Assembly (NCBI RefSeq): GCF_003952485.1
Contig: NZ_CP034447.1
Location: 5,842,501 to 5,906,500 of the forward strand
Direction: 5' to 3'
Length of the DNA: 64,000 nucleotides
DNA from: Mesorhizobium sp. M1E.F.Ca.ET.045.02.1.1
GTDB lineage: Bacteria > Pseudomonadota > Alphaproteobacteria > Rhizobiales > Rhizobiaceae
The notes under the pieces were generated by a model. It was not told the DNA's origin, did not search any database, and saw nothing but the letters and a program-made list of their open reading frames with translations. Each line of letters opens with the position of its first letter. Positions within the stretch are counted from its first letter, which is position 1. Positions 1 through 11,800 of the stretch are shown here, piece by piece. A program made the translations under genes and the position numbers.

Positions 1-111
1 CGCCTTCATCTCTTCCGGCGACCAATAGGCGAAGGGCGGCATGATGTAGCCGAACGAGCGGATGAAGGCGTCGGCTTCGCGGATGATGTCGTTGATTTTG
101 GAGCGCTTCAT
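1..111 (-). CDS. Probable D-lyxose isomerase, 5' end only
   Basis: Only the first 37 codons are inside the window; the gene runs off the left edge. The start is an ATG read leftward from 111. The N-terminus begins MKRSKINDII and continues with PPFAYWSPEEM, which I recognise as the opening of the D-lyxose/D-mannose ketol-isomerase family (cupin-fold sugar isomerases). The metal-binding cupin residues would lie outside the window, so the catalytic core cannot be checked. It is divergent from the PLP-enzyme gene starting at 326. The assignment rests on N-terminal resemblance only. Confidence 0.5.
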   Translation of the reverse strand, partial: MKRSKINDIIREADAFIRSFGYIMPPFAYWSPEEMKA

Positions 112-261
112 GGTCGTGTTTCCTTCCTGCCGCCGCCTGCTGAATTCTGCCCATCCGAATAGCCCAATGCCGGTCCGCTGTCGACGCAAACTCACGGCTC
201 TGGCCCGGTGACATCAGCTTGGATCGGGGCCATAAACCCATCCGGTCTTTTTTGATTTTAC

Positions 262-306
262 GCATGTCCTTGTCCCGAAACCGGTTCCCACTTTCGGGAG
301 ACATGC
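262..306. repeat. Short dispersed palindromic element
   Basis: Nested inverted repeats: GCATGTC (262-268) pairs with GACATGC (300-306), and inside them CCCGAAA (274-280) pairs with TTTCGGG (292-298). Related palindromes occur at 41344-41383 and 56245-56269 in this window. Small palindromes of this form are common between rhizobial genes. It lies between two divergent genes, just upstream of the start at 326, so it could also affect expression there. Confidence 0.6.
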
Positions 307-325
307 TGTTTGAACGGTGATTTTC

Positions 326-1384
326 ATGGCAAGTATAGACGACCTCGACACGCCGGCGATTCTGATCGACGCGGCCCGCGCCGAAGCCAACATCAGACGC
401 GCGCAGGCGCATGCCGACCACCACGGGCTGAAGCTGCGCCCGCACATCAAGACGCACAAGCTGCCTTACTGGGCGAAGAAGCAGGTCGCGGCCGGCGCCA
501 TCGGCATTACCTGCCAGAAGATCGGCGAGGCCGAAGTGATGGCCGATGCCGGGCTGACGGACATTTTTATCCCCTACAACATCCTTGGCCGCGCCAAGCT
601 GGAGCGGCTGAAGGCCCTGCATGGCCGCGTCACCCTCTCGGTCACGGCGGACAGCCATGAGACACTGGAAGGGCTTGCCGCCACCTTTAGCGATGCCGGC
701 CACCCGCTCCAGGTGCTGGTCGAGTGCGACACCGGCATGGGCCGCTGCGGCGTGCAGACCCCGGCCGAGGCGCTGGCGCTGGCGAAGGGGATCGACCAAG
801 CGAAGGGGCTCTCTTTCGGCGGGCTGATGACCTATCCGGCCGCGGGCCGCGCCGCCGAAGCCGAGGCCTGGCTGAGGAACGCGCGCGAGACGCTTGCCGC
901 GACAGGACTGGAATGCCAGCGCATCTCCAGCGGCGGCACGCCGGACATGTGGCGCTCAGGCGAGGACAGCGTCGTCACCGAGTACCGGCCCGGCACCTAC
1001 ATCTATCTCGACCGCTACCAGGTCGCCAAAGGCGTCGGCACCCTCGACGATTGCGCGCTGACGGTGCTCGCCACGGTGGTCAGCCACCCGACGCCAACGC
1101 GCGCCATCCTTGATAGCGGCAGCAAGGCGCTTTCCTCCGATACGCTCGGGCTGCCCGATTTCGGCGAACTGCTCGGCGTGCCCGGCGCCCTCGTCACGGG
1201 CTTGAGCGAAGAGCATGGCAACGTCACGCTTGCCGACGGCGCAAGCCTTCGCATCGGCGAGCGCGTGCGGGTGGTTCCCGACCATTGCTGCGTGGTGACG
1301 AATTTGTTCGACAAGGTGCACCTGATCGACGGCGACAAGGTGCTGGAAACGCTGCCGGTGGCTGCGCGTGGACGGATGGGGTGA
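326..1384 (+). CDS. D-threonine aldolase / D-serine dehydratase family PLP enzyme
   Basis: A 352-residue protein of the fold-type III (alanine racemase-like) PLP family that contains metal-activated D-threonine aldolases and DSD1-type D-serine dehydratases. The PLP-lysine motif RPHIKTHK is at about residues 38-45. SSGGTPD near residue 203 fits the phosphate-binding region. PDHCC near the C-terminus supplies the His and Cys that bind the divalent metal in this family. The start is ATG 326; a GTG nine bases upstream at 317 is in frame and possible. Which D-hydroxy amino acid it acts on cannot be read from sequence. It is followed by the palindromic repeat that carries the IS110 insertion. Confidence 0.75.
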   Translation: MASIDDLDTPAILIDAARAEANIRRAQAHADHHGLKLRPHIKTHKLPYWAKKQVAAGAIGITCQKIGEAEVMADAGLTDIFIPYNILGRAKLERLKALHGRVTLSVTADSHETLEGLAATFSDAGHPLQVLVECDTGMGRCGVQTPAEALALAKGIDQAKGLSFGGLMTYPAAGRAAEAEAWLRNARETLAATGLECQRISSGGTPDMWRSGEDSVVTEYRPGTYIYLDRYQVAKGVGTLDDCALTVLATVVSHPTPTRAILDSGSKALSSDTLGLPDFGELLGVPGALVTGLSEEHGNVTLADGASLRIGERVRVVPDHCCVVTNLFDKVHLIDGDKVLETLPVAARGRMG

Positions 1385-1388
1385 GGAA

Positions 1389-1494
1389 CGCCTCTCCTTC
1401 TCCCCTTGTGGGAGAAGGTGGATCGGCGCGCAGCGCCGAGACGGATGAGGGGTGTTGGACGGAGTGAGAGGCTGGCGTTCTCTGGAACACCCCT
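1389..1494. repeat. Palindromic intergenic repeat, left half (split by IS110)
   Basis: Begins with TTCTCCCCTTGTGGGAGAAG, then GGATCGGCGCGCAGCGCCGAGACGGATGAGGGGTG in two blocks, as at 3594-3717 and 22824-23007. This copy ends in AACACCCCT at 1494, and its continuation CATCCGGCCG resumes at 2655 after the inserted element. It follows the stop codon of the PLP-enzyme gene by a few bases, so it may also act as a transcription terminator or mRNA-end hairpin. Confidence 0.75.
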
Positions 1495-2637
<1,143 letters not shown>

Positions 2638-2654
2638 CAACAAACACAGATGCT

Positions 2655-2780
2655 CATCCGGCCGCTTCGCGGCCATCACCCGGCCCTTCGCTGGCTCAGG
2701 GCGTTCGAAGCTCGAAAAGCCAAGCAATTGGCTTTTCGTCCGCTACGCGGACCGCTTCTCACCCCACAAGGGGAGAAGGG
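2655..2780. repeat. Palindromic intergenic repeat, right half
   Basis: Starts CATCCGGCCGCTTCGCGGCC, the continuation of the repeat cut at 1494, and runs to the inverted end CCCCACAAGGGGAGAAGG near 2780. The middle part (CACCCGGCCCTTCGCTGGCT, then an AAAGCCAAGCAATTGGCTTT palindrome) differs from the other copies. The last bases are the 3' end of ccmC, which takes its final codons and stop from the repeat. Confidence 0.65.
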
Positions 2781-3538
2781 GGAGCCTTCTCGGCATGCCT
2801 GGCCGCAACCCTGCGCATGGCAATCACTCTTCTGCGGAAGATTTCCGTCCGCATCGCCATCAGGTGCAGCGCGAAGAACAGCACGGTGAAGCCGAGCGCC
2901 ATGACGGCGAGCGGCCACAGCATCGAGGGGTCGATGGTCGGCCCGCCGAGCCGAAACACGGACGCCGGCTGGTGCAGCGTGTTCCACCAGTCGACCGAGA
3001 ATTTGATGATCGGGATGTTGATGAAGCCGACCAGCGTGATGATCGCGGCGGCCCACGCGGCACGGCCGGCGTCATCCAGCGCGCGCGTCAGCGCGATGAT
3101 GCCGAGATACATCAGGAAGAGCACGAAGACCGAGGTCAGCCGCGCGTCCCAAACCCACCAGGTGCCCCACATCGGCTTGCCCCAGATGGAGCCGGTGATC
3201 AGCGCCAGCGCGGTGAAGACGGCGCCGATGGGTGCCGCCGATTTCAGCGCCACATCGGCCAGCGGATGGCGCCAGACCAGCGTGCCGAGTGCCGAGATTG
3301 CCATGATCGAGTAACACATCATGGCGATCCAGGCGAATGGCACGTGGATATACATGATGCGCACCGTGATGCCTTGCTGGAAATCCTCCGGCGCGGTGAA
3401 ACTCATATAAAGGCCGACACTGAGCAGGATGGCAGCGGCCGCCGCCAGCCAAGGAATGACCTTGCCGGCCAGCCCGACGAAGCGCGTCGGGTTGGCGAGA
3501 TCGGCCCGCCCGGCGAGGCGTGAAGTGGTGTCGCTCAT
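2759..3538 (-). CDS. ccmC: Cytochrome c maturation protein CcmC
   Basis: 259-residue inner-membrane haem handling protein that presents haem to CcmE during c-type cytochrome assembly. It has about six hydrophobic spans, the periplasmic tryptophan-rich WGTWWVWDARLTS motif (about residues 120-132), and the two flanking haem-ligand histidines in YIHVPFAW and WWNTLHQP. The C-terminal residues PPSPLVG and the stop are encoded by a palindromic repeat, so the original tail was probably replaced. In many proteobacteria ccmC lies between ccmAB and ccmD/ccmG. Here ndvA is upstream, a repeat and an IS110 element are downstream, and no other ccm gene is in the window. The start ATG at 3538 follows TAGG. 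Confidence 0.92.
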   Translation of the reverse strand: MSDTTSRLAGRADLANPTRFVGLAGKVIPWLAAAAAILLSVGLYMSFTAPEDFQQGITVRIMYIHVPFAWIAMMCYSIMAISALGTLVWRHPLADVALKSAAPIGAVFTALALITGSIWGKPMWGTWWVWDARLTSVFVLFLMYLGIIALTRALDDAGRAAWAAAIITLVGFINIPIIKFSVDWWNTLHQPASVFRLGGPTIDPSMLWPLAVMALGFTVLFFALHLMAMRTEIFRRRVIAMRRVAARHAEKAPPSPLVG

Positions 3539-3593
3539 GCCGACCTAAATAGACCGGCGATGCGTCCGGGGCAATTGGACGGTTGTCGCAGCC

Positions 3594-3717
3594 TTCCCTT
3601 CTCCCCTTGTGGGAGAAGGTGGATCGGCGCGCAGCGCCGAGACGGATGAGGGGTGTTCCAGCGGAGTGAGGCGTTGGCGTTCCCGCGACACCTTCTCCCA
3701 CAAGGGGAGAAGGGATC
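3594..3717. repeat. Palindromic intergenic repeat, complete copy
   Basis: Both arms are present: CTTCTCCCCTTGTGGGAGAA at the left end and its inverted partner TTCTCCCACAAGGGGAGAAG at the right, around GGATCGGCGCGCAGCGCCGA. The transcript would fold into one long hairpin. It fills the gap between the ndvA stop and the ccmC start. Confidence 0.8.
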
Positions 3718-3726
3718 GCCTTGAGC

Positions 3727-5496
3727 TTACGCCGCTTCGTTGACCGGACGGCTGAGGCGGCGGACCTCCTCGTCGTTGAGCAGGCCGCCGGCGCGCAGCA
3801 GGGCTGCGAAGCGGCCGTTGCGCAGCGACAGCTCGGTGAAGCCGCCATATTCGACCACCTTGCCCTTGTCCATGAAGACGACCAAGTCGGCGTCGCGGAC
3901 GGTGGTGAGGCGGTGGGCAATGATGAAGGTGGTGCGATCGCGGCGCAGCTCGTCGATCGCTTCCTTGACGCGGTCCTCGGTCTCGACGTCGAGCGCGCTG
4001 GTCGCCTCGTCGAGCACCAGGATCGGCGCATCCTTCAGGACGGCGCGGGCAATGGCGATGCGCTGGCGCTCGCCGCCAGAGAGCTGGCCGCCGCGCTCGC
4101 CGACGACGGTGTCGTAACCGCAGCTCTTCGACAGGATGAAGTCCTGCGCGGCGGCGGCATTGGCGGCGGCGTGGATCTCGTCATTGCTCGCATCGGCGCG
4201 GCCGACGCGGATGTTGTCCTCGATCGAGCGATTGAGCAGGCCGGCGTCCTGGAACACGGTGGCGATCGAGTGGCGCAGCGACTTGCGGGTCACCGTGCGG
4301 GTGTCGATGCCGTCGATCAGGATGCGGCCGCTGGATGGCGTGAAGACGCGCTGCAGAAGGTTGATGAGCGTCGTCTTGCCGGCGCCGGTCGGGCCGACGA
4401 TGGCGACCGTCTTGCCGGCCGGCACCTCGAACGACACGTCCTCGATGCCGTGGCCGGAATTGGCGAACTCGAAGCTGACATCCTCGAAGCGCACATGGCC
4501 GGTGACGTTGGTCAGCTCGCGCAGCCCATCGGGCTCGACGGTTTCGGCGGACGAGTCCTCGAGGCGGTAGAAATCCTCGAGCTTGGCGCGCGCCTCGGAA
4601 ATCTGAGTGGTGAAGGCCGACATCTGGTCGAGACGGGCGATCAGCATTCCGGCAAAGCCGGTGAAGGCGACGACATCGCCGACGCGGAGCTCGCCACGGG
4701 TGACAAGATAGGCGCCGATCGAGAGCACGATCATCATCGAGATGGTCGACGACAGGCGGTTCAGCGCATTGGCGATCGCCCACCAGTCGAGCACGGGGTT
4801 CTGCGCGTCGAGCAGGTCCTTGACGTAACGCTTCAACGTCGCGGTCTCATGGCCGATGCGGTTGTAGCTCTGCAGCACGGCGACATTGCTGACGCTGTCG
4901 GACACATGGGCAAAGACGGTGTGGTAGTGGCGTTCGACGGCGGTCTGCCCTGACTTGGTACGGCGCATGACGATACGGCCGATGCCAACGTAAAGCACGC
5001 CGAGGCCAAGCAGCACAATGGACATGCGGATGTCCATGGCGAGCGCGGTCGGCACAAGCAGCACCAGCGCGATGGCCGTCGACAGATGCACGCGCATGAA
5101 TTCGAGCCACAGGCTGAACAGGGTCTCGACAGCGCGCAGCAGCGTATGCAGCGAATTGGACGTACCGCGCTGGTGATGCCAGGCGAGCGGCATGGTGATC
5201 ACGCGCTCGAAGGACTGGCACAGCACTTCGGAACGGCGGGCATGCGCGAAGCGATCGGCGCCGCGCGCCACCAGCACGAAAGCGACGACGTTGAAGGCAC
5301 CAAGAGCGGCCCAGACGGCGAGTGTCGAAAACACCGCGCTCTTTTCGGAAATGGCACCAATCACCCGACCCAACAGGATCGGCTCGAGGATCGCGATCGC
5401 TGCGAGCGCAATGTTGGCGCCGCAGATCAGCGCGACACGCTTCTTGTCGGCTGCCAGATAACCCAGCGCTCTCAAGTAAATCTGCAGAAGTGTCAC
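3727..5496 (-). CDS. ndvA: Beta-(1->2)-glucan export ABC transporter NdvA
   Basis: 589-residue half-transporter that exports cyclic beta-1,2-glucan to the periplasm (ChvA/NdvA family). The N-terminal membrane domain has about six spans. The C-terminal ATPase has Walker A GPTGAGKTT, signature LSGGERQRIAIARA, Walker B ILVLDEATSALD and the H-loop IIAHRLTTV. GTG 5496 is preferred: GGAG lies eight bases upstream, and the protein then begins VTLLQIYLRALGYL as in other NdvA proteins. An in-frame ATG at 5592 would add 32 unconserved residues. It lies downstream of ndvB on the same strand, separated by a hairpin and 374 bp, so it may have its own promoter. Confidence 0.94.
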   Translation of the reverse strand: MTLLQIYLRALGYLAADKKRVALICGANIALAAIAILEPILLGRVIGAISEKSAVFSTLAVWAALGAFNVVAFVLVARGADRFAHARRSEVLCQSFERVITMPLAWHHQRGTSNSLHTLLRAVETLFSLWLEFMRVHLSTAIALVLLVPTALAMDIRMSIVLLGLGVLYVGIGRIVMRRTKSGQTAVERHYHTVFAHVSDSVSNVAVLQSYNRIGHETATLKRYVKDLLDAQNPVLDWWAIANALNRLSSTISMMIVLSIGAYLVTRGELRVGDVVAFTGFAGMLIARLDQMSAFTTQISEARAKLEDFYRLEDSSAETVEPDGLRELTNVTGHVRFEDVSFEFANSGHGIEDVSFEVPAGKTVAIVGPTGAGKTTLINLLQRVFTPSSGRILIDGIDTRTVTRKSLRHSIATVFQDAGLLNRSIEDNIRVGRADASNDEIHAAANAAAAQDFILSKSCGYDTVVGERGGQLSGGERQRIAIARAVLKDAPILVLDEATSALDVETEDRVKEAIDELRRDRTTFIIAHRLTTVRDADLVVFMDKGKVVEYGGFTELSLRNGRFAALLRAGGLLNDEEVRRLSRPVNEAA

Positions 5497-5870
5497 TTCA
5501 GCTACTCCGCCAAACTCTCTAGCCGTGCTCAATTCCGGATTTGTGCACTGCACCATTTTTTGACACGTACCGGTTAACGCGTCGCAAAACAATGCCCGTC
5601 TATCGCTTCCGTTCCCATTTAGCGAACAAAAGATGACGACGGTGCGAAATCTGACGTGATCACCTAACAGTTTGAGATAAAAGGTGAAATGTCACCCTTG
5701 CGGCAAAATAATGGCACTTACCGCTTGCTGCCACATTTTTAATCACAAGGCGCTTGCTTAGCCGGATCTAAAGGAGCTTGGGGACGCTGGCCGGGATTAT
5801 CGCCAAGTAAAACGCCGAGCTTGGCCGCGCGTCCGAGGGGACGCGCGGCTTATAAGCCAAGCCTTTGATT
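5497..5870 (-). other. ndvB-ndvA intergenic region
   Basis: 374 bp with no credible gene, markedly more AT-rich than its surroundings between about 5590 and 5770. It holds the hairpin at 5824-5849 after ndvB and a small palindrome GGTGA-N4-TCACC (5683-5696). Its base composition and position suggest the ndvA promoter is here. No exact promoter boxes are assigned. Confidence 0.45.
5824..5849 (-). terminator. Hairpin after ndvB
   Basis: An 11-bp perfect stem GCCGCGCGTCC / GGACGCGCGGC with a GAGG loop starts 21 bases beyond the ndvB stop. Read on the minus strand it is followed only by a short T run (GTTTTAC), so it is a weak intrinsic terminator or a 3'-end stabiliser. Confidence 0.55.
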
Positions 5871-8800
5871 TTACGCGGGTATCTTGACCACGACCTCGGT
5901 TTTGTCGCCAGCCTTCGGTTCGAAAGACCCCGATTTTGTCTTCGAACCATTGACTTCGAGCGAGATCGACTTGGTCTTTTTGTCGCGGATAACGCGGACC
6001 TTGATCTCGCCGTCGAACATCCTGAGCGTGGCGGCGTAGCCGTCCCAGTGGCTGGGCAGCTTCGGCCTAAACGTGATCTGCTTGCCGCGCCGCTCGATGC
6101 CCAGGATTCCCTCGACAGCCGCCCGGTAAAGCCAGCCGGCTGAGCCCGTATACCAGGTCCAGCCGCCGCGGCCTCCCTTTCCTTCGCCGGCGTAGATGTC
6201 GGCCGCCACCACGTAGGGCTCGACGCGGTAGTGCTCGGCAGCCGCCTCGTCCGAGGCATGGTTGACCGGGTTCAGCATCGAGAAGCAGCGATAGGCTTCG
6301 TCAACGCGGCCCATTTCGGCGAGCGCGATGACGAACCAGGTGGCGGCATGGGTGTACTGGCCGCCATTCTCGCGCACGCCCGGCGGGTAGCTCTTGATGT
6401 AGCCGGGGTCCTTGTCGCTGTTCGAGAAAGGCGGCGTGAACAGCTTGACGATCTTGAGCTCGTCGTCGACCAGCATCTTCGTCGCCTGTTCCATGGCCGT
6501 CGTCGACCGCGCCGGGTCGCCCTCGCCCGAAAGCACGCTCCAGGACTGAGCGATGGAGTCGATCCTGCACTCGTCCGAGTTGTGAGAGCCGAGCGGCGTG
6601 CCATCGTCGAAGCTGCCGCGCCGGTACCACTGGCCATCCCAGGCCGTGCTCTCCAGCGCCCGCTTAAGCGCGTCGGCATGCCTGGTCCAGGCCTGCGCCC
6701 GCTTGGCATCGCCTTGTCCCTTGGCGACGGGGGCGAAGTCGCCCAGCGTCTTCAGAAGGAACCAGCCCAGCCACACGCTCTCGCCCTTGCCGCCCTCGCC
6801 GACGCGATTCATGCCGTCGTTCCAGTCGCCGCCGAGGATCAGCGGCAGGCCGGCCGGGCTGCTGCGCTTGATGGCGAGGTCGAGCGCCCTTGCGCAGTGG
6901 TCGTACAGCGGGGCGGTGGTCTTGGTGATCTCGGGCGTGAAGAAAGCATCGTGCTCGCCCTCGCCGATCTCCTGCCCGTCGATGAAGGGGATGTGCTCCT
7001 TGAGGATCGCGGCATCGCCGGTGACCTCGATATAGCGGGCCGTCGCGTGCGCCAGCCACACCACGTCGTCCGAGATCATGGTGCGCACGCCGGCATCGGT
7101 GCGCGGCAGCCACCAGTGCTGGACGTCGCCCTCGGGGAACTGCCGGCGCGCGGCATTGAGGATCTGGTCGCGCGCCAGGCTCGGATCGTGCGCCAGCAAA
7201 GCCAGCGTGTCCTGCAGCTGATCGCGGAAGCCGAAGGCGCCGCTCGCCTGGTAGAAAGCCGACCGCGCGCGGATGCGGCAGGCCAGGCTCTGGTAAGGCA
7301 GCCAGTGGTTGACCATGGCGTTCAACGCCTTGTCCGGCGTATCGACCTGGATGGTGTCGAGGAAGCCGCGCCAGACGCGCTCGTTGTCGGCCAGCCGCTG
7401 GTCGAAATCCTTGCCGCGATGGGTCTGCACCAAAGCGCTCGCCCCGGCGGCCGTGCCCGCGTCGCCGAGGAGCCAGAACAGCGTCACGTCGCCGCCGGCC
7501 GGAATGTCGATGTCGCTGGCGATCACCGCGCACGGATCGTCGCCCGCCTCGACGCGGCCGGACAGGGCAAGTCCGCCAAGCACGGCCTGCGGATATTCCG
7601 TGGTGCCATGCCTGCCGATGAACTCGCTGCGATCGGCGGTTACCGAATGCACCGGGGCCGTGGCGGCGAGGAAAGCCACCCGCTCGCCGAAGTCGAGCCC
7701 ATAGGGGTTCTGCGCCAGAAGCGCGCCGGTCGCCGGATCCCGCGTCGGCACGATGGTCGCTGCCGTGCGCGAGCGGTGGCCGCCGAGCACCCATTCGGCA
7801 TAGGCATAGACGCGCAGCCTTGCCGGCGCCTGGCCGGCATTCTGGATGCGCAGCCGGGTGATCTTCACCGGATCCACCGGGTCGACCACCTGCGTCAGGT
7901 CCATCGACAGCGGTCCTCGCTTCGAGCGGAAGGTCGAGAACCCCTGGCCGTGCCAGGTCTCGTAGGTCATCGAGGGGTCGCGCACCACCGCGGCCATGGG
8001 CGAGAACGCCTTGCCGGTCAATTGGTCGTAGATGTAGAAGCCCTCGCTCGGCCGGTTCGACACCGGGTCGTTCGACCACGGCGTCAGCTGGTAGTCGCGG
8101 CTGTTGCGGCTCCAGGTGAAGCCGGCGCCTTCGGCCGAAACATGGAAGCCGAAGGAAGCGTTGGAGATGACGTTGATCCAGGGCTGCGGCGTCGTGCGCC
8201 GCCCGGTCAGCCGCGTCACATAGTGACGGCCATCACCGTCGAAGCCGCCAAAGCCGTTCCAGAGGCCGAGGCCGCCGCCGTCGGCGGCGATATCGGCTCC
8301 GCGGCTTGCCGGCACCGGCAAGGGCGGAAGGGTCGGCTCGCGCGGCGTCCCGCCCTCGGCCTGTTGCAAGGCGTCGCGGGCTTGCAATGCGGCCGTCTCG
8401 GCCCGTTCGAGCTGGTCGAAGATGGTGCCGTTGCGGGTATGGAGCGCCACGCGCGCGACCGACAGCAGGGTCTTGTAGGTCGGCTCGTCCATCAGGTCGC
8501 GGCGCACGGCGAAGATGTGCTGGCGGGGCCCAAGCTCGCGCCCGCGCAGGCGGCTGTTCTCGCACAGCGTTTCCACCGCGCGCTGCAGGTCCTGCACATA
8601 GGAGGATGCCTGCTCGTTGACGACGATGAAGTCGATCATCATGCCGCGGGCGCGCATATATTCCTGGAAGCGCAGCGCCTGGGCGACGATCTCAAGATCG
8701 GCGACGTCGCCGATGCGCACGAGGAAGATCGGGAAATCGCCGGAGATGCTGGTCGGCCAGAGGCTCGACTGACGACCGAGGCCCGAGGCGATCGATTCCG

Positions 8801-11800
8801 CGGGCAGACGCAGGAACGGGTCCGGATAGATCAGGTAACGCGCCAGCTTCTGCACATTCGCGGCGTCGGTCAGGCTGAGGCCGAGATGGCGTGTCTGCAC
8901 CTGGCTGCGCGTCCAGGCGAGCATCGCCTGGCGGGCGAAGCTTTCCTGATGGTCGAGGCGACCGATCGCCTCGTTGAGCTCGCCGCGGTTGGCGCCGACA
9001 ACGGTCCAGAAGGTCAGCGAGATCTTCTTGTTGGCCGGCACGCGCACCTGGCGGCGGAGCGCCGCCACCGGGTCGAGCGTGAAGCCCTGGTGGCCGCCAA
9101 GCCTGGCGCCCGGATCGAAAGCGGCGGCATCGGCGATGGTACGACCCCGGCCAATGAAGGCACGGCGGTCGGTTTCCGCCTCCGCGTCGCGCGAGGGACC
9201 CGCCGGATCGGTGACGAAATGCACCATCGTGATGTCGGGCTCGTTCTTCTCGCGCTTGCGCCTGGTGGCGAAGATCGCGCCGTTGTTCTGCGCAATCTCG
9301 GTCTCGACGAACATCTTCGAAAACGCCGGATGGGCGTTGTCAGAGGCTTCGTTGCCCAGCACCAGCTCGGCGAAGGAGGTTACCTCGATGTGCCGGTCGG
9401 TGGCGCCGTCATTGTAGAGCGTGATGCGGCGGCCTTCGCCATTGCCTTCCGAAATCACGATGCATTCGACTTCCGAACGCAGCGAGCCGACCGACTTGGT
9501 GAAGCTCGCCTTGTCGTCGGCAAACAGCGTCTGCACGCGTTCACCCTCCGCGCGCTTTGGTTCGGCTGTCGCCGACCACCAATCGCCGTTCGCGGTATCG
9601 CGCAGGAAGATGTAGGAGCCGAGACGGTCCTCGCTCGGGTCCGGCTGCCAGCGGGTGACGGCAAGCTCGCCGAAGCGGCTGTAGCCGGAGCCGGTTGCGG
9701 TGACCATGACCGAGTAGCGGCCGTTGGACATGACATTGGTCGCGCGCAGCGCCTTGATCGGATCGAGGATGATGCGGCTGTCGGGGCTCTCGGTCTCGGT
9801 CTCGTCCTTGGCGCGCTCGTCGGCCTCGGTGCGGACTGTGGCGGTCGGAATGTCGCGCGGCGCCTTCTCCTGCAGCAGCAGTTCGGCCGACTCGATCACC
9901 GGGTCGCTGTGGAAACGTTCGCGCAACCGGCCCTCGAAGATGGCATCCGCCACGGCGGCGATCGACATGCCGGAATGGTGGGCCATGTAGTTCTGGACGA
10001 CAGCGTGGTCGCTGCCTTCCGGCACGCGTTGCGGCGTGAAATCGACCGCATCATAATAGCCGTGGCGGCCGAGCGCGCCGATCGAGCGCAGCCGCATCAG
10101 GTTCTGCACGGCCTCGCGCGGATTGAACTGCGCCGCCAGGATCGTGGCGTAAGGCGCGATCACGGTGTTCTGGCCGAGGCCACGCTTCAGGCCGAGGCCG
10201 GGCACGCCGAAATTGGTGTACTGGTAGGTGAGCTCGCGGTCGCGGGCGTTGTAGGCCGCTTCCGAGATGCCCCAGGGCACGTTCTTGGAACGCGCATACT
10301 GGATCTGGCGCTTGATGATGAGCTTGCTGGTCTGGTTGAGGATCGAGCCCTGCGGCTCCTTCATCACCAGCGGCGGCATCAGATACTCGAACATCGAGCC
10401 CGACCAGGACATCAGCGAGCCCTTGAAGCCGATCTCGACGATCGGGCGGCCGAGCCTGAACCAGTGCTCCGTCGGCAGGTCGCCCTTGGCGATGGCGAAC
10501 AGGCTGGTCAGTCGCGCCTCGGAAGCGAGCAGGTCGTAGCAGCTCTCGTCGAGCTGGTGCTCCTCGACACGGTAGCCGATCGACAGAAGCTTGCGCTCCT
10601 GCCGCATCAGGAAGGAGAAATCCATCTCGAAGGCGTAGCGGCGGCAGCGTCCGCGCAGCGCCAGCAGCTTGGTGCGGAGCGCCGAGACCGCACTTTCGTC
10701 ATTGTGCGAATCGTGCACATGCGCCTCGCAGGTCGCCTCCAGCCTGGCCGCCCAGTCGGCGATGACATCGCTCTTCGGTGATGCCGCCTCGGTGTGGATC
10801 GCCGTGGCGAGCTTGCGGATCTCGCCGGCCAGCACCGCGAGGTTGATGGTGCGGATCGAGGCCATCTCGGGCTGCGCCTTGATGGTCATCACCGCGCGGC
10901 GCATGCCGTCGAGCCGGTCGGCGAGACGCTGGCGCAGCGGCCGCAACTGCCGGCGGTCGTCGGGCAAGTCCTCAAGGCTCTCGTCGAGGATGGTGACGGT
11001 GTCGAGGATACCCTCGAAATCGCCCTGCAGGTGGACCGAAGGCGCCTCGGCCCATTCGGCGCAGGTCGCGGCCACCGCGACCAGATGGCCGGCGAGATTG
11101 CCGCTGTCCACCGCCGAGATATAGAGCGGATAGAGCGGCTTCAGCGTCGTCGTGTCGTACCAGTTGTAGAGATGCCCGCGGTCGCGCGGCATGTTCTCGA
11201 TGGTGGTCATCGTGGCGTCGATGCGGGTGATGGCGTCGGCAAGGCTGATCCAGCCGAAATCGCGCGCCGACACCACCGAGAGCAGGTAGACGCCGATATT
11301 GGTCGGCGAAGTGCGCGGCGCCACCACCGGCGCCGGGCTTTCCTGGAAATTGTCGGGCGGCAGGTAATGATGCTCGGCCGTCACGAAGGTCTCGAAATAG
11401 TGCCAGGTGCGACGCGCCACGGTGCGCAGCGCATGGATGTCGGACGCCGAAATGCGCAGCCTGTCCTCGGTCTCTGCCGAGCGGCTGATCCAGCAGGCGA
11501 CGGCGGGCGAGCCGATCCAGAAAAGCGCGAAGAAGAAGGCGACGAACGCACCAGTGGAATCGGCCAGCACCGGAATGGCAAGGCCGACGATGCCGATGAT
11601 CACGGCGCCGTACATCATGCTGTAATAGGAGCCGAGATCGCTGCCGCCGCTCTTGTGCGCCTGCGAGGCGGTGCGCCACTCGAGAAGGTTCTGGCGGCTG
11701 ACGAAGAGCCGGTAAAGCGTGCGGATGATGGCATCGCCCATCATCCAGGCGAGATGCGCCATCAACAGCACTTTCAAGGCCACCAGCGCCGTGCCGAAGA

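Noticed and set aside
6231..10781. A 1516-codon open frame on the plus strand
   Set aside because: It is antisense to ndvB in GC-rich codons. Its translation is Arg/Ala/Gly/Val-rich with no domain, while ndvB on the other strand is full length and conserved.
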